Made by a program: the position numbers and the translations under genes
Notes under the pieces: generated by a model
What the model saw: only the letters and a program-made list of their open reading frames with translations
Told to the model about the DNA's origin: nothing
Databases searched by the model: none
In this document: positions 5,761 through 12,794 of the stretch, piece after piece
How the letters are laid out: each line of letters opens with the position of its first letter
Numbering within the stretch: position 1 is the first letter of the stretch
Assembly: GCA_035656495.1 (NCBI GenBank)
Contig: DASRSL010000083.1
Coordinates: 1-12,794, forward strand
Direction: 5' to 3'
DNA length: 12,794 bases
Source of the DNA: Roseiarcus sp035656495
GTDB taxonomy: Bacteria; Pseudomonadota; Alphaproteobacteria; Rhizobiales; Beijerinckiaceae

Positions 5761-6196
5761 GGCCGCGCCCGTCGAGGGTCTCGACGGGGCGATCGGCGCC
5801 GGACGGCCGTTGCATCCGTCCCAATCGACATGCGGCTTTTTGCGCCCAATCAAGTCGGCCTCTCTCGTTTCGGCCTAGAGAGGCGTTCGGGCTTCGAGTC
5901 CTTAAGCGGGCCGGCGACGGGAACATAAAAAAGCGCCGCAAAGCGCCGGAGGGCGGGCCGGCTGCGTCGTCGCGCGGGCGAGGCGCGAGCCGGCGACGAC
6001 GCCATCCTCGCCGAGACATCGGTTCTTCTCGACAGCTCCCGGGCGGCGTGGCCAAGAATCATCGACATGGCCAAGACGTTGGACTCGCCCGGCTGCCGCA
6101 TCCGCGTGCGCGAACATTCCGGCGGCGCCATTATCCTGATCGGCGCGGCGGCAGCCCGCCGCTATCCCGGTCTCGCCTTTTCGGCCTGATCGAACT
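5761..6196. other. Stretch between convergent genes, with a coding-like remnant
   Basis: Most of these 436 bases hold no recognised gene. From about 5990 to 6189 the plus frame reads like protein: DDAILAETSVLLDSSRAAWP, RIIDMAKTLDSPGCRIRVRE, HSGGAIILIGAAAARRYPGL, ending in TGA at 6187-6189. Its only ATG (6067) would give 40 residues, and I do not recognise it; it may be the 3' end of a lost gene. On the minus strand, at 5928-5944, a short GCGC stem followed by six T's (CGGCGCTTTTTT) resembles a weak terminator. Confidence 0.35.
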
Positions 6197-7261
6197 TCAG
6201 GCCGCGGCCTTCGGCCGGGCGCGGAGGAGCATGCCGAACAGATCGCGCGGATCGTCCGGGTCGGCGAGCAGGTCGAGATTGACGTAATGGCCGGTCGAGG
6301 GGAGCTGATCGCGAATGTAGCGTAAGGCGGAAAAGTCCTCGATGGCGAAGCCGACACCGTCGAACAGGGTGATCTGCCGCGCGTCCCGGCGCCCCTGCGC
6401 GAGCCCCGTCATGACCTGCCAGAGTTCGGTCACCGGGTGGTCTTTCTCGAGCTGCTGGATCTCCCCCTCAATCCGCGTCTGCGGCGCGTATTCGACGAAA
6501 ATGTCGGACCTCAGCAGGATGTCGCGGGCGAGCTCCGTCTTGCCCGGGCAGTCGCCGCCGATCGCGTTGATGTGCACCCCCGCGCCAATCATGTTGTCGG
6601 TCAGGATTGTCGCGTTGCGCTTGTCGGCGGTGCAGGTGGTCACGATTTCGGCCCCGAGGATCGCATCCTCCCTGGCGCGAAACGGGAGCGCCCCGATCCC
6701 CTGCCCCGACAGGTTCGCGACCGCCTTCCGCGCCGCCGCCGGATCGATGTCGTAGATCCGAACCGCCTCGACGCCGCAAAGGGCCTTGAACGCCAGCGCC
6801 TGGAACTCGCATTGGGCGCCTGCCCCAATGATCGCCATTGTGCGCGCCCCAGCCGGAGCAAGATGCTTAGCGGCCAGCGCCGAGGTCGCCGCGGTGCGCA
6901 GCGCGGTGAGGATCGTCATCTCGGAGATCAGCATCGGATAGCCGCTGTCGACATGCGACAGCACGCCGAAGGCCGTCACGGTTTGGCGACCCTCGCGCGC
7001 GTTCCTCGGATGGCCGTTGACGTATTTGAAGCCGTAGGTCGCTCCGTCGCTGGTCGGCATCAGTTCGATCACCCCTTCGGCCGAATGGGCGGCGATCCGC
7101 GGGGTCTTGTCGAACGCTTCCCAGCGCCGGAAATCCTCTTCTATGTAGCCCGCGATCTCGCAGATCATCCGCTCGACGCCGATCTCCCATACGATCCGCA
7201 TCATGTGGTCGACGCTGACGAAGGGAACGAGGTTCAGAATTCCAGGCGCTTGCGCGCTCAT
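6197..7261 (-). CDS. Ornithine cyclodeaminase
   Basis: The product (354 aa) belongs to the ornithine cyclodeaminase/mu-crystallin family, which uses bound NAD to turn L-ornithine into L-proline and ammonia. Visible features are the substrate-side segment GATYGFKYVNGHP with Lys79, LRTAATSALAAKHLA (121-135), the Rossmann glycine motif IIGAGAQCEFQALAF (144-158), the acidic end of strand 2 (RIYDID, 168-173), and HINAIGGDCPGKTEL (230-244), whose Asp237 matches the catalytic Asp of Pseudomonas putida OCD. FVEYAPQTRIEGEIQQL after it also fits true OCDs. ATG at 7261 has AGGAGA seven bases upstream. It is divergent from an M20D amidohydrolase gene, 153 bases apart. Lysine or another diamino acid is the main alternative substrate. 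Confidence 0.92.
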   Translation of the reverse strand: MSAQAPGILNLVPFVSVDHMMRIVWEIGVERMICEIAGYIEEDFRRWEAFDKTPRIAAHSAEGVIELMPTSDGATYGFKYVNGHPRNAREGRQTVTAFGVLSHVDSGYPMLISEMTILTALRTAATSALAAKHLAPAGARTMAIIGAGAQCEFQALAFKALCGVEAVRIYDIDPAAARKAVANLSGQGIGALPFRAREDAILGAEIVTTCTADKRNATILTDNMIGAGVHINAIGGDCPGKTELARDILLRSDIFVEYAPQTRIEGEIQQLEKDHPVTELWQVMTGLAQGRRDARQITLFDGVGFAIEDFSALRYIRDQLPSTGHYVNLDLLADPDDPRDLFGMLLRARPKAAA

Positions 7262-7414
7262 GCGGTTCTCCTTTGGTGCGGCCGCCTTCCTGGCGCAGGC
7301 TCGCCGCCCGAATCTCAGACGATAATATAGTGCGGCTTGCCGAACGGGCGGCCGCCCTCTACCGTCGGTTCCTCGCTGTCGCAGCGACCGTCCTGGCTTG
7401 AGGAGGCGCGAGAG
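7262..7414. promoter_or_regulatory. Shared divergent control region, cyclodeaminase / amidohydrolase
   Basis: This 153-base gap carries the promoters of both flanking genes. It holds strong ribosome binding sites for both (AGGAGA toward 7261 on the minus strand, AGGAGG at 7401-7406 on the plus strand). The AT-rich GATAATATAG at 7320-7329 could contain a -10 box, but no convincing -35 partner was found. No dyad operator was obvious. Confidence 0.45.
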
Positions 7415-8602
7415 ATGAACGCCCCGCTGAAGAATTCCATCGCCGCGATGATCCCGGAACTCACCGAGTGGCGGCGCGATTTCCACCGCCACCCTGAGCT
7501 GGCCTACGATCTGCCGCGCACCTCGCGCACCGTCGCCGAGCGCCTCCGGAGGCTCGGCTTTGACGAGGTCGTCGAGGGCGTGGGCAGGACCGGCGTCCTC
7601 GGCGTCCTCCACGGAGCAAAGGGCGCGGCGAGGCACGCGGACAAGCGGGTCCTGCTTCGCGCCGACATGGACGCCCTGCCGATCGTGGAGGCGAGCGGCG
7701 CCGAATACGCCTCGGCGTCGCCCGGGCGCATGCACGCCTGCGGACACGACGGCCACACCACGATGCTGCTCGGCGCGGCGCGCTGGCTCGCCGAAACCCG
7801 GCAATTCGACGGCACGCTCGTCTTCTGCTTCCAGCCGGCGGAGGAAGGCGGAGCGGGCGCCAAGGCGATGATCGACGACGGGATGCTCGAGCGCTTCCCG
7901 GTCAAAGGCGCCTATGCCGTGCACAACTGGCCGGGAATGCCGGTCGGGCAGTTCGGGGTCGTCCGCGGCGCCGCCATGGCCGCGACCGAGGCGTTCGTGA
8001 TTGCCGTCGAGGGCGTCGGCGGCCACGCAGCCTTTCCCCACAAGACGCGCGACCCGATCGTCGCGGCGAGCCACATCGTCATGGGCGTCCAGACCATTGT
8101 CTCACGGGCCATCGACCCGCTCGACAGCGCCGTCGTCTCTATCACCTCGATCCATGGCGGGGAGGCCTTCAACGTGATCCCGGAGCGGATCGAGATGAAG
8201 TGCAACATCCGGAGTTTCTCGGAATCGGTCGCGAAGACGGTCGAGACGGAGCTGAGACGGATCTGCGCGACGACGGCTGAGGCGCTCGGCGTGAAAGCCC
8301 GCGTCGAGCGGCCGGACAAAGTCCCCTACCCGCCGACGGTCAACCACCCGGCGGAGACGGACCTCGCTCTTGAAGCCATGCGCGCGGTCGCGGGCTCCGA
8401 GGGCGTGCGCGACGACCTCAGGCCCGTCATGGGAGCGGAGGATTTCGCCTTCGTCCTGCGCCAAGTTCCGGGCGCCTATGGGTTCGTCGGCAACGGCGAC
8501 ACGGCCGGCCTTCACAATCCGAAATACGACTTCAACGACGCCGCCCTGGCCCACGGGGTCGCCTACTGGATCGAGCTGGCGACGCGGGCGCTGGCGGCGT
8601 GA
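7415..8602 (+). CDS. M20D-family amidohydrolase (hippurate hydrolase / N-acyl-amino-acid hydrolase type)
   Basis: This 395-residue cytosolic metallohydrolase would cleave an N-acyl amino acid into acid and free amino acid. It opens with WRRDFHRHPELAYDLPRTS, and the metal-binding residues are in HACGHDGHT (Cys109, His111), PAEEGG (Glu143, Glu144), HNWPG (His170) and GLHNPKYDFND (His367). The Cys ligand is typical of subfamily M20D. The dimerisation lid domain (GGHAAFPHKTRDPIVAASHI) lies between the two halves of the catalytic domain, and VMGAEDFAF precedes the last ligand. ATG at 7415 was chosen over an ATG at 7337 because of AGGAGG at 7401-7406 and the family's normal N-terminus. It is divergent from ornithine cyclodeaminase, which suggests that an acylated basic amino acid might be the substrate (inference). 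Confidence 0.93.
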   Translation: MNAPLKNSIAAMIPELTEWRRDFHRHPELAYDLPRTSRTVAERLRRLGFDEVVEGVGRTGVLGVLHGAKGAARHADKRVLLRADMDALPIVEASGAEYASASPGRMHACGHDGHTTMLLGAARWLAETRQFDGTLVFCFQPAEEGGAGAKAMIDDGMLERFPVKGAYAVHNWPGMPVGQFGVVRGAAMAATEAFVIAVEGVGGHAAFPHKTRDPIVAASHIVMGVQTIVSRAIDPLDSAVVSITSIHGGEAFNVIPERIEMKCNIRSFSESVAKTVETELRRICATTAEALGVKARVERPDKVPYPPTVNHPAETDLALEAMRAVAGSEGVRDDLRPVMGAEDFAFVLRQVPGAYGFVGNGDTAGLHNPKYDFNDAALAHGVAYWIELATRALAA

Positions 8603-8660
8603 GCGGCCGGGCCCTTGCTTCCACGGACGCGGACGGAAAGGCCGGGATCGGCCCTGGCGG

Positions 8661-8699
8661 CGGTCCATCCCGGACCGAATTCGCTGAGAGCAGCGAATT
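8661..8699. terminator. Two tandem hairpins downstream of the amidohydrolase gene
   Basis: CGGTCC-ATCCC-GGACCG (8661-8677) is followed at once by AATTCGCTG-AGAG-CAGCGAATT (8678-8699), both perfect stems. They begin 59 bases after the stop codon. There is no long T-run, so they are more likely mRNA end-protecting structures or part of the CAGCGAA repeat family than a simple terminator. Confidence 0.4.
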
Positions 8700-8850
8700 T
8701 AGCAGCGACTTTTGCCGACAAGGACGCGCCCGACCCCTGTTTTGCCGTGGAAACCAGGGCAAAATCGCAGTTTTGGGCGAAAATGTGTCAGCGAACCGAG
8801 CAGCGAATTTTTTCGTTGTCTCAGCGAATTTTTTCGGCGTAACAGCGAAA
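8691..8850. repeat. CAGCGAA short-repeat cluster, partly phased at 21 bp
   Basis: CAGCGAA occurs at 8691, 8789, 8801, 8822 and 8843, and CAGCGAC at 8703. The last three copies are exactly 21 bp apart, and two of them are extended identically to CAGCGAATTTTTTCG (8801-8815 and 8822-8836). Two pairs share a 12-bp spacing (8691/8703 and 8789/8801). The 21-bp period is two helical turns, as seen at iterons and multi-site operators, but no binding protein can be named. Confidence 0.65.
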
Positions 8851-9162
8851 TGGCGCCAGAACGACCAAGCAGCCGCGAACTTGCCGGCACAGCGTGCGTG
8901 AGAGGCTTCCGCTTTAACAGAAGGGTTGCTTGCGCGTGTCGGCCGCGCTCGCCCAGACTTGGCGCCTTATCATTTCCGCGCTCGAAGAAATCGACAACGC
9001 TCGGGCTGCGTCCACGGCCTCGGGGCTGAAAAGATTTGTGAGCAAGGTGGAACGACGTTGAGCTGTGCAGCAACCTTCGAACCTATCGGCTCATTGCCAA
9101 TGTCTGCGTGCGGAAGCTGCGCACGATGGCCGCTCGGGACGGAGACCCTCGGATCGCGTGAT

Positions 9163-10230
9163 CGCTCGTAATACCGCGTTCACCTTCAAAGGAAAGCCGA
9201 CCGACGTGAAGACGATCGGCCGAACTGAACGTGCGCTATGCGCTTGAGGGAAGCGTGCAGCGGGGCGGCGATCGGATGCGGGTCAACGTGCAGCTCATCG
9301 ACGCTGCCAGCGCCAACCATCTCTGGGCCGAGCGGTTCGAGAGACCGGTCGCCGATCTTTTCGCCCTTCAGGACGAGATCGTCGCCCGGTTGGCGAACCC
9401 GCTTCAGGTGCAGTTGATTGCGGCCGAGGCGCCGCGAGCGGAGCGAGCCCCGACGCCCGATTCGATGGATCTCTATTTTCAGGGAATGTGCTGGGTCAAC
9501 AAGGGCCCGACCCCGGAATACCTCGCGTAGGCGAGCGCGCTCTTCGAACGAGCTCTCGCTGTCGATTCCCTCAATGTCGACGCGCTGACCGGCCTCGCTT
9601 TGGTGAACTTCAACGCCGCGACGGTGCTCGCTGACGATCCCGCGGCGCGCTTGGCCGCGGCCGAGGCGGCCGCGGCGAAAGCGCTCTCCATGGCGCCCGA
9701 TCATGCCTACGCCCATTTGGTCATGGGCCTCGTCTTTGGACTGACCAAGTGCGCGGAGCAGGGAATCGCCGAGTGCGAGCGTGCGCTGGCTCTGGACCGA
9801 AACTTTGCTGGCGCGCGCGGCATTATGGGCTTCCAGAAGATTCTGTTAGGTCGCGCCGAGGAGACCGAAGCCGACGTGCAGGAGGCCCTCCGCCTCAGCC
9901 CTCGCGATCCATGGGTCTTTGCCTGGACATGGTTCGCCGGCGCGGCGAAGAGCTTTCTCGATCAGCCCGAGGAGGCGCTCGTCTAGCTGAGGCGATCGAT
10001 TGAATTCAACCGAAACTACCCCTTGTCTATTTCTATCTGGCGGGAGCGCTAACGCAGCTCGGACGGCTGGACGAGGCGAAAGCCGCAGTCAGAGCCGCTC
10101 TTGCCCTCGATCCGCGGCTCACCCTTGCGCAGGTCCGCGCCTGGACCGAGAGCGACAATCCGATCTGCCTCGCCCAAGCGGGAGCGACTCAATCGGTCGC
10201 CTGCGCGTAGTCGGGGCGCCGGAGGAATGA
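9163..10230 (+). pseudogene. Decayed adenylate-cyclase-associated TPR protein (C-terminal part)
   Basis: The pieces, read in order, are RVIARNTAFTFKGKPTDVKT; after a frameshift near 9222, LNVRYALEGSVQRGGDRMRV, QLIDAASANHLWAERF and LFALQDEIVARLAN; an in-frame TAG at 9528-9530; TPR-like repeats from ASALFERALAVDSLN through GIAECERALALDRNF to EETEADVQEALRLSPRDPW; a TAG at 9984-9986; RRSIEFNRNYP; a frameshift near 10022; VYFYLAGALTQLGRLDEAKA; a frameshift near 10170-10185; and LRVVGAPEE with TGA at 10228-10230. This matches the TolB-like plus TPR half of class III cyclase-related proteins frequent in Bradyrhizobium relatives. The cyclase or winged-helix N-terminal half is absent before 9163. With five lesions it cannot be translated as one protein. 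Confidence 0.88.
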
Positions 10231-10325
10231 CCGTTCGTGCCATTCGCAAGGGATTGCGTGGCTCAGATGAATGCGCGCGCTTTATCGGCGGCGGGAGCGC
10301 AGCGCACCGAACGCAGTACCCAAGC
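10231..10325. other. Short gap between TPR pseudogene and kup 3' ends
   Basis: These 95 bases separate two convergent units. No clear hairpin with a T-run was seen for either direction, so how kup transcription ends is not visible. Confidence 0.3.
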
Positions 10326-12248
10326 TCAAATTTCGAATTCGACCCCGATCTCCATGATCTGCTTGCCCGGGATCCTGAAATAGGCGCCGGGCCGCTGGGC
10401 GTTGTGGTGCATGAAGGCGAAGATCGCCTCGCGCCAGCGCGGGAGCCCCAGTCGCCGTCCGGAAGGGATGACCGTCTCGTGGCCGGTATAGTAGATCGCT
10501 TGGTCGAGATCGAATTTCGGGATCTTGCCGCGCGTCATTGCATCAGCCAGTCCCTGCGGCACGTTTGGCTCCTCCATGAAGCCGAAGCGCAGCTCGGCCC
10601 GGGCGATACCCTCCGCTATCGGCGCGATCGCGATCCGATTCTCGTCCGGCTCCCGCGGCGCCTCGGTCGTCGACACCGCCACGAGGAGCACGTTCTCCTG
10701 CAACGTGCGATTGCACTTGACATTGTGGGAAAGCGCGAGCGGCACGCCCTTGGCCATCCGGCCGAGGACGACGGCAGTGCCCGGGATGCGGTGCGGCGGA
10801 TAGGCGCGAAGGAGCTCAACGAACTGCTGGGACCGCTCGCGGACCTCCAGCCTCACCGCGTCCATGACCTCCTCGCCCCTGCGCCACGTCAGCATGAGGA
10901 ACGAGATGACGAAGGCGATGAGCAGCGGGAACCAGCCGCCATCGAGGAGCTTGGTCGATGTTGAGGCGAAAAACAGGAGGTCGAGGGCGAGAAGGCTCGC
11001 GTTGATCGGATAGACGACCCACGGATTGAACTTCCAGTGCAGCGCGACGAAGGTCGCCATCAGCGTGGTGATCACCATGAGGAGCGACACCGCGATGCCG
11101 AACGCGCCCGCGAGCGCATCGGACGATCCAAACCCGATCACCGCGACGAGGGTCCCCGCGGCGAGCGCCCAGTTGACGAACGGGACATAGATCTGGCCGA
11201 TCTCCCGGCCCTCCGTATGCACGATGTTCATGCGCGGCAGAAAACCGAGGTTGATGGCCTGCTGCGTCATCGAATAGACGCCGGAGATGATCGACTGCGA
11301 CGCGATCACGGTTGCGACGGTCGCGAGCAGGATCAGCGGATAGTGGGCCCATTGGGGGGCGAGCGCGTAGAACGGGCTGTCCAGGACCGCGGGGGAATTG
11401 GGCTCGGCGAGCATAAGGCCGCCCTGTCCGAAATAATTGAGGGTCAGCGCCGGCAGCGCTACGCCGAACCAGGCGACGCGGATGGGGAGCGGCCCGAAAT
11501 GGCCCATGTCGGCGTAGAACGCTTCGCCCCCCGTCACCGCCAGGAAGGCGCCGCCGATCACGACGAAGGCCAGCGGGCCGGCATGCCAGAGATAGGTCAC
11601 AGCGGCCAGGGGATCGAGCGCCGCGAGCACGGCCGGCGTCTTCATGATGCCGGCGACGCCGAGCGCGGCGGCGACAAGGAACCAGATCAGCATCACCGGC
11701 CCGAATATGCCGCCGATCCAGGACGTGCCATTGCGCTGGATGAGAAAGAGCGCGACGAGAATCGCGACCGTCAGCGGAACGATGGCGTGCACCATCTCGG
11801 GCGCGTAAACCTTGACGCCCTCAATCGCGCTGAGCACCGAAATCGCCGGCGTGATCGTCCCGTCGCCGTAGAGCAGGGTGGCGCCGATAAGGCCGACGAC
11901 GACCATGGCGGCGCGAAACCTATTGCGCTTGGCGCGCCGCGGGCTGACGAGCGCAAGCAGCGCAAGAACGCCGCCCTCGCCGTGGTTGTCGGCGCGCATG
12001 ATGAGGATCGCGTATTTGATCGAGATGACGACGATCAGCGACCAGAAGATCAGTGACACGATGCCGAGCACGGCTTCCGGCGTCAGCTGCCCGTTGGAGC
12101 TGGCGGATTTCGCAGCGACGTTGAGCGCATAGAGCGGGCTCGTGCCGATGTCGCCGAAGACCACGCCCATGCAGGCGAGCGCCGCCGGCGCCAACGGACG
12201 CGCTGCTTCCTCCCGGCGCGTCGCGCGGGTCTTGGCGGTCGCACTCAT
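10326..12248 (-). CDS. kup: Kup-type potassium uptake transporter
   Basis: The 640-residue product is a KUP/HAK/KT family K+:H+ symporter of the inner membrane. The first membrane segment contains the hallmark GVVFGDIGTSPLYAL (about residues 28-42), followed by about twelve hydrophobic helices to about residue 450 (for example WSLIVVISIKYAILIM, GLIGATLLYGDGTITPAIS, GGAFLAVTGGEAFYADMGHF, QIYVPFVNWALAAGTLV) and a hydrophilic cytosolic C-terminal region (LLRAYPPHRIPGTAVVLGRM) ending VEFEI. The frame is open upstream to 12443, but ATG at 12248 (MSATAKTRATRREEAARPLA) gives the family's usual length and has GAAGG eight bases upstream. It is monocistronic as far as the window shows, with no kdp or trk genes nearby. 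Constitutive low-level K+ uptake is the usual role. Confidence 0.96.
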   Translation of the reverse strand: MSATAKTRATRREEAARPLAPAALACMGVVFGDIGTSPLYALNVAAKSASSNGQLTPEAVLGIVSLIFWSLIVVISIKYAILIMRADNHGEGGVLALLALVSPRRAKRNRFRAAMVVVGLIGATLLYGDGTITPAISVLSAIEGVKVYAPEMVHAIVPLTVAILVALFLIQRNGTSWIGGIFGPVMLIWFLVAAALGVAGIMKTPAVLAALDPLAAVTYLWHAGPLAFVVIGGAFLAVTGGEAFYADMGHFGPLPIRVAWFGVALPALTLNYFGQGGLMLAEPNSPAVLDSPFYALAPQWAHYPLILLATVATVIASQSIISGVYSMTQQAINLGFLPRMNIVHTEGREIGQIYVPFVNWALAAGTLVAVIGFGSSDALAGAFGIAVSLLMVITTLMATFVALHWKFNPWVVYPINASLLALDLLFFASTSTKLLDGGWFPLLIAFVISFLMLTWRRGEEVMDAVRLEVRERSQQFVELLRAYPPHRIPGTAVVLGRMAKGVPLALSHNVKCNRTLQENVLLVAVSTTEAPREPDENRIAIAPIAEGIARAELRFGFMEEPNVPQGLADAMTRGKIPKFDLDQAIYYTGHETVIPSGRRLGLPRWREAIFAFMHHNAQRPGAYFRIPGKQIMEIGVEFEI

Positions 12249-12659
12249 GTCGAGCGCCTTCGTTGTCGAAACGGACGCTACCGCAGTCCCGGCTCGCGGT
12301 AAACGGACCCGTGGCGACGTCGAGGCCATCGCTTTTTGGCAAAAGTGTCGCATAATCGACGGCGCGATCCGCGTTTTCGATTCTCGATCGCGACAAGGAT
12401 TCGCTGACGCACGCCTCGAATTCAAAGGACAGCTCTGTCGCAATCGTCGACAGAGGCCGTGACGACCCCTCGCGAGGAGGATCTCGCCCTCACACGGATC
12501 GTCAAGGCGCCGGGCTTTCGATCAGCCTCCCGCCGAGCGGGCGATCTTTTCCATCGAGCACGCCGCAACGAGCCGCCGCATCATGATCAACCAGGTGCTC
12601 GCATCGCCCATAGGCGGCGGCATGGGACGCCTCTATCTGCGAAATCTCCCGGCCGAAGC
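12249..12659. other. kup upstream region with a dyad and a coding-like stretch
   Basis: The kup promoter should lie just upstream of 12248 on the minus strand; no clear box pair was identified. CTCTGTCG-CAATCGT-CGACAGAG (12433-12455) is a perfect 8-bp inverted repeat that could be an operator. From about 12523 to 12655 the plus frame has GC-rich third positions and reads PAERAIFSIEHAATSRRIMI, NQVLASPIGGGMGRLYLRNL, with an ATG at 12583, but I recognise no family and it would overlap the minus-strand gene at 12660. It is left as unassigned, possibly a remnant. Confidence 0.35.
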
Positions 12660-12794
12660 TTATTTGGCGGAGAGAGCTTCGCTCGCGGGCTTGGGCGGTT
12701 CCCGGATTCCATGCTCGCGATCCGGTCTGAAGGCCTGTCCATGAGCGTCCGTCGCCAGGCGCAGCTTGCGGTCGTAGACCCCGTTCTCCGGCAC
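12660..12794 (-). CDS. Unidentified protein, C-terminal 44 residues (partial)
   Basis: The minus strand is open from the window edge to a TAA at 12660-12662, reading VPENGVYDRKLRLATDAHGQ, AFRPDREHGIREPPKPASE and ending ALSAK. Third codon positions are G/C-rich, as in real genes of this genome, and the composition (charged, proline-rich tail) suits a soluble C-terminus. I do not recognise the family. The gene points toward kup on the same strand, about 410 bases away, so an operon is unlikely. Its start lies outside the window. Confidence 0.5.
   Translation of the reverse strand: MPENGVYDRKLRLATDAHGQAFRPDREHGIREPPKPASEALSAK

Larger units (their letters stand above)
8603..9162. other. Gene-poor stretch with hairpins and CAGCGAA repeats
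   Basis: About 560 bases contain no recognised gene. Two hairpins and a repeat cluster (separate entries) occupy 8661-8850. A short plus frame from GTG 8936 to TGA 9059-9061 (41 residues, LAQTWRLIISALEEIDNARA then LKRFVSKVERR) looks protein-like, but it has no recognised family and may be a remnant. Nothing is recognisable between it and the pseudogene that starts near 9163. Confidence 0.4.

Noticed and set aside
5238..6287. Long arginine-rich plus-strand frame
   Set aside because: It is a frame-shifted shadow of the crotonase gene extending into the gap; no domain is present and the composition is unnatural.
7262..8074. N-terminal extension of the ornithine cyclodeaminase frame on the minus strand
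   Set aside because: The extra 271 residues are antisense to the M20D gene and look like shadow sequence; a clear ATG with AGGAGA upstream at 7261 gives the normal family length.
8691..8850. CRISPR array
   Set aside because: The repeat units are only 7-15 bases, the spacing of 12 or 21 bp leaves no room for spacers, and no cas gene is present.
2387..10325. Second copy of the tRNA-Pro 3' end as an attachment site
   Set aside because: I looked for another GATTCGAACCGGC-like sequence; only a chance GAATTCGAACCG inside aspS (about 3291-3302) was seen, too short and in a core gene.
10101..12056. Plus-strand frames opposite kup
   Set aside because: They are antisense to the transporter gene, rich in Arg/His/Asp, and lack any family motif.
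12249..12443. Longer start for kup
   Set aside because: The extra 65 residues have no similarity to Kup N-termini; the ATG at 12248 begins a typical one.

Overview
The window looks like chromosomal DNA of a high-GC alphaproteobacterium, most likely of the order Hyphomicrobiales (Rhizobiales). The reasons are the GC-rich third codon positions, the style of the AspRS, Kup and ornithine cyclodeaminase proteins, and the decayed cyclase-type TPR gene, a family common in Bradyrhizobium relatives. The genus cannot be fixed from the sequence alone.

Positions 1-2386 are an accessory, decaying region. A 3'-terminal fragment of an IS200/IS605 tnpA (minus) abuts a frameshifted internal fragment of an IS1634-type transposase (plus). 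That fragment in turn cuts off the C-terminal part of a membrane/coiled-coil hypothetical gene (minus). A compact minus-strand group of small genes follows: an XRE-type HTH protein, a 74-residue unknown protein and a second XRE-type HTH frame. The region ends at an intact tRNA-Pro(UGG) gene (2387-2463, minus), a natural boundary for an island.

Positions 2464-8602 are mostly metabolic core. aspS (minus) is intact but carries an in-frame extra segment of about 75 residues, of clearly lower GC, just before the GAD insertion domain. Its DNA contains a perfect 12-bp inverted repeat, and an 8-bp direct repeat lies at the two edges. Divergent from aspS is a crotonase-fold gene that lacks both canonical catalytic glutamates. 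Further on, an ornithine cyclodeaminase gene (minus) and an M20D amidohydrolase gene (plus) diverge from a shared control region. Together they could release and deaminate an N-acylated amino acid such as an acyl-ornithine, feeding proline, but the substrate is inference.

Positions 8603-10325 are again non-core: a 560-base non-coding stretch with hairpins and a family of CAGCGAA repeats, three of them exactly 21 bp apart, then a TPR pseudogene broken by two stops and three frameshifts. Positions 10326-12248 hold an intact kup potassium transporter gene (minus). The last 135 bases are the 3' end of an unidentified minus-strand gene. The most unusual item is the insertion inside aspS; the second is the phased repeat cluster.
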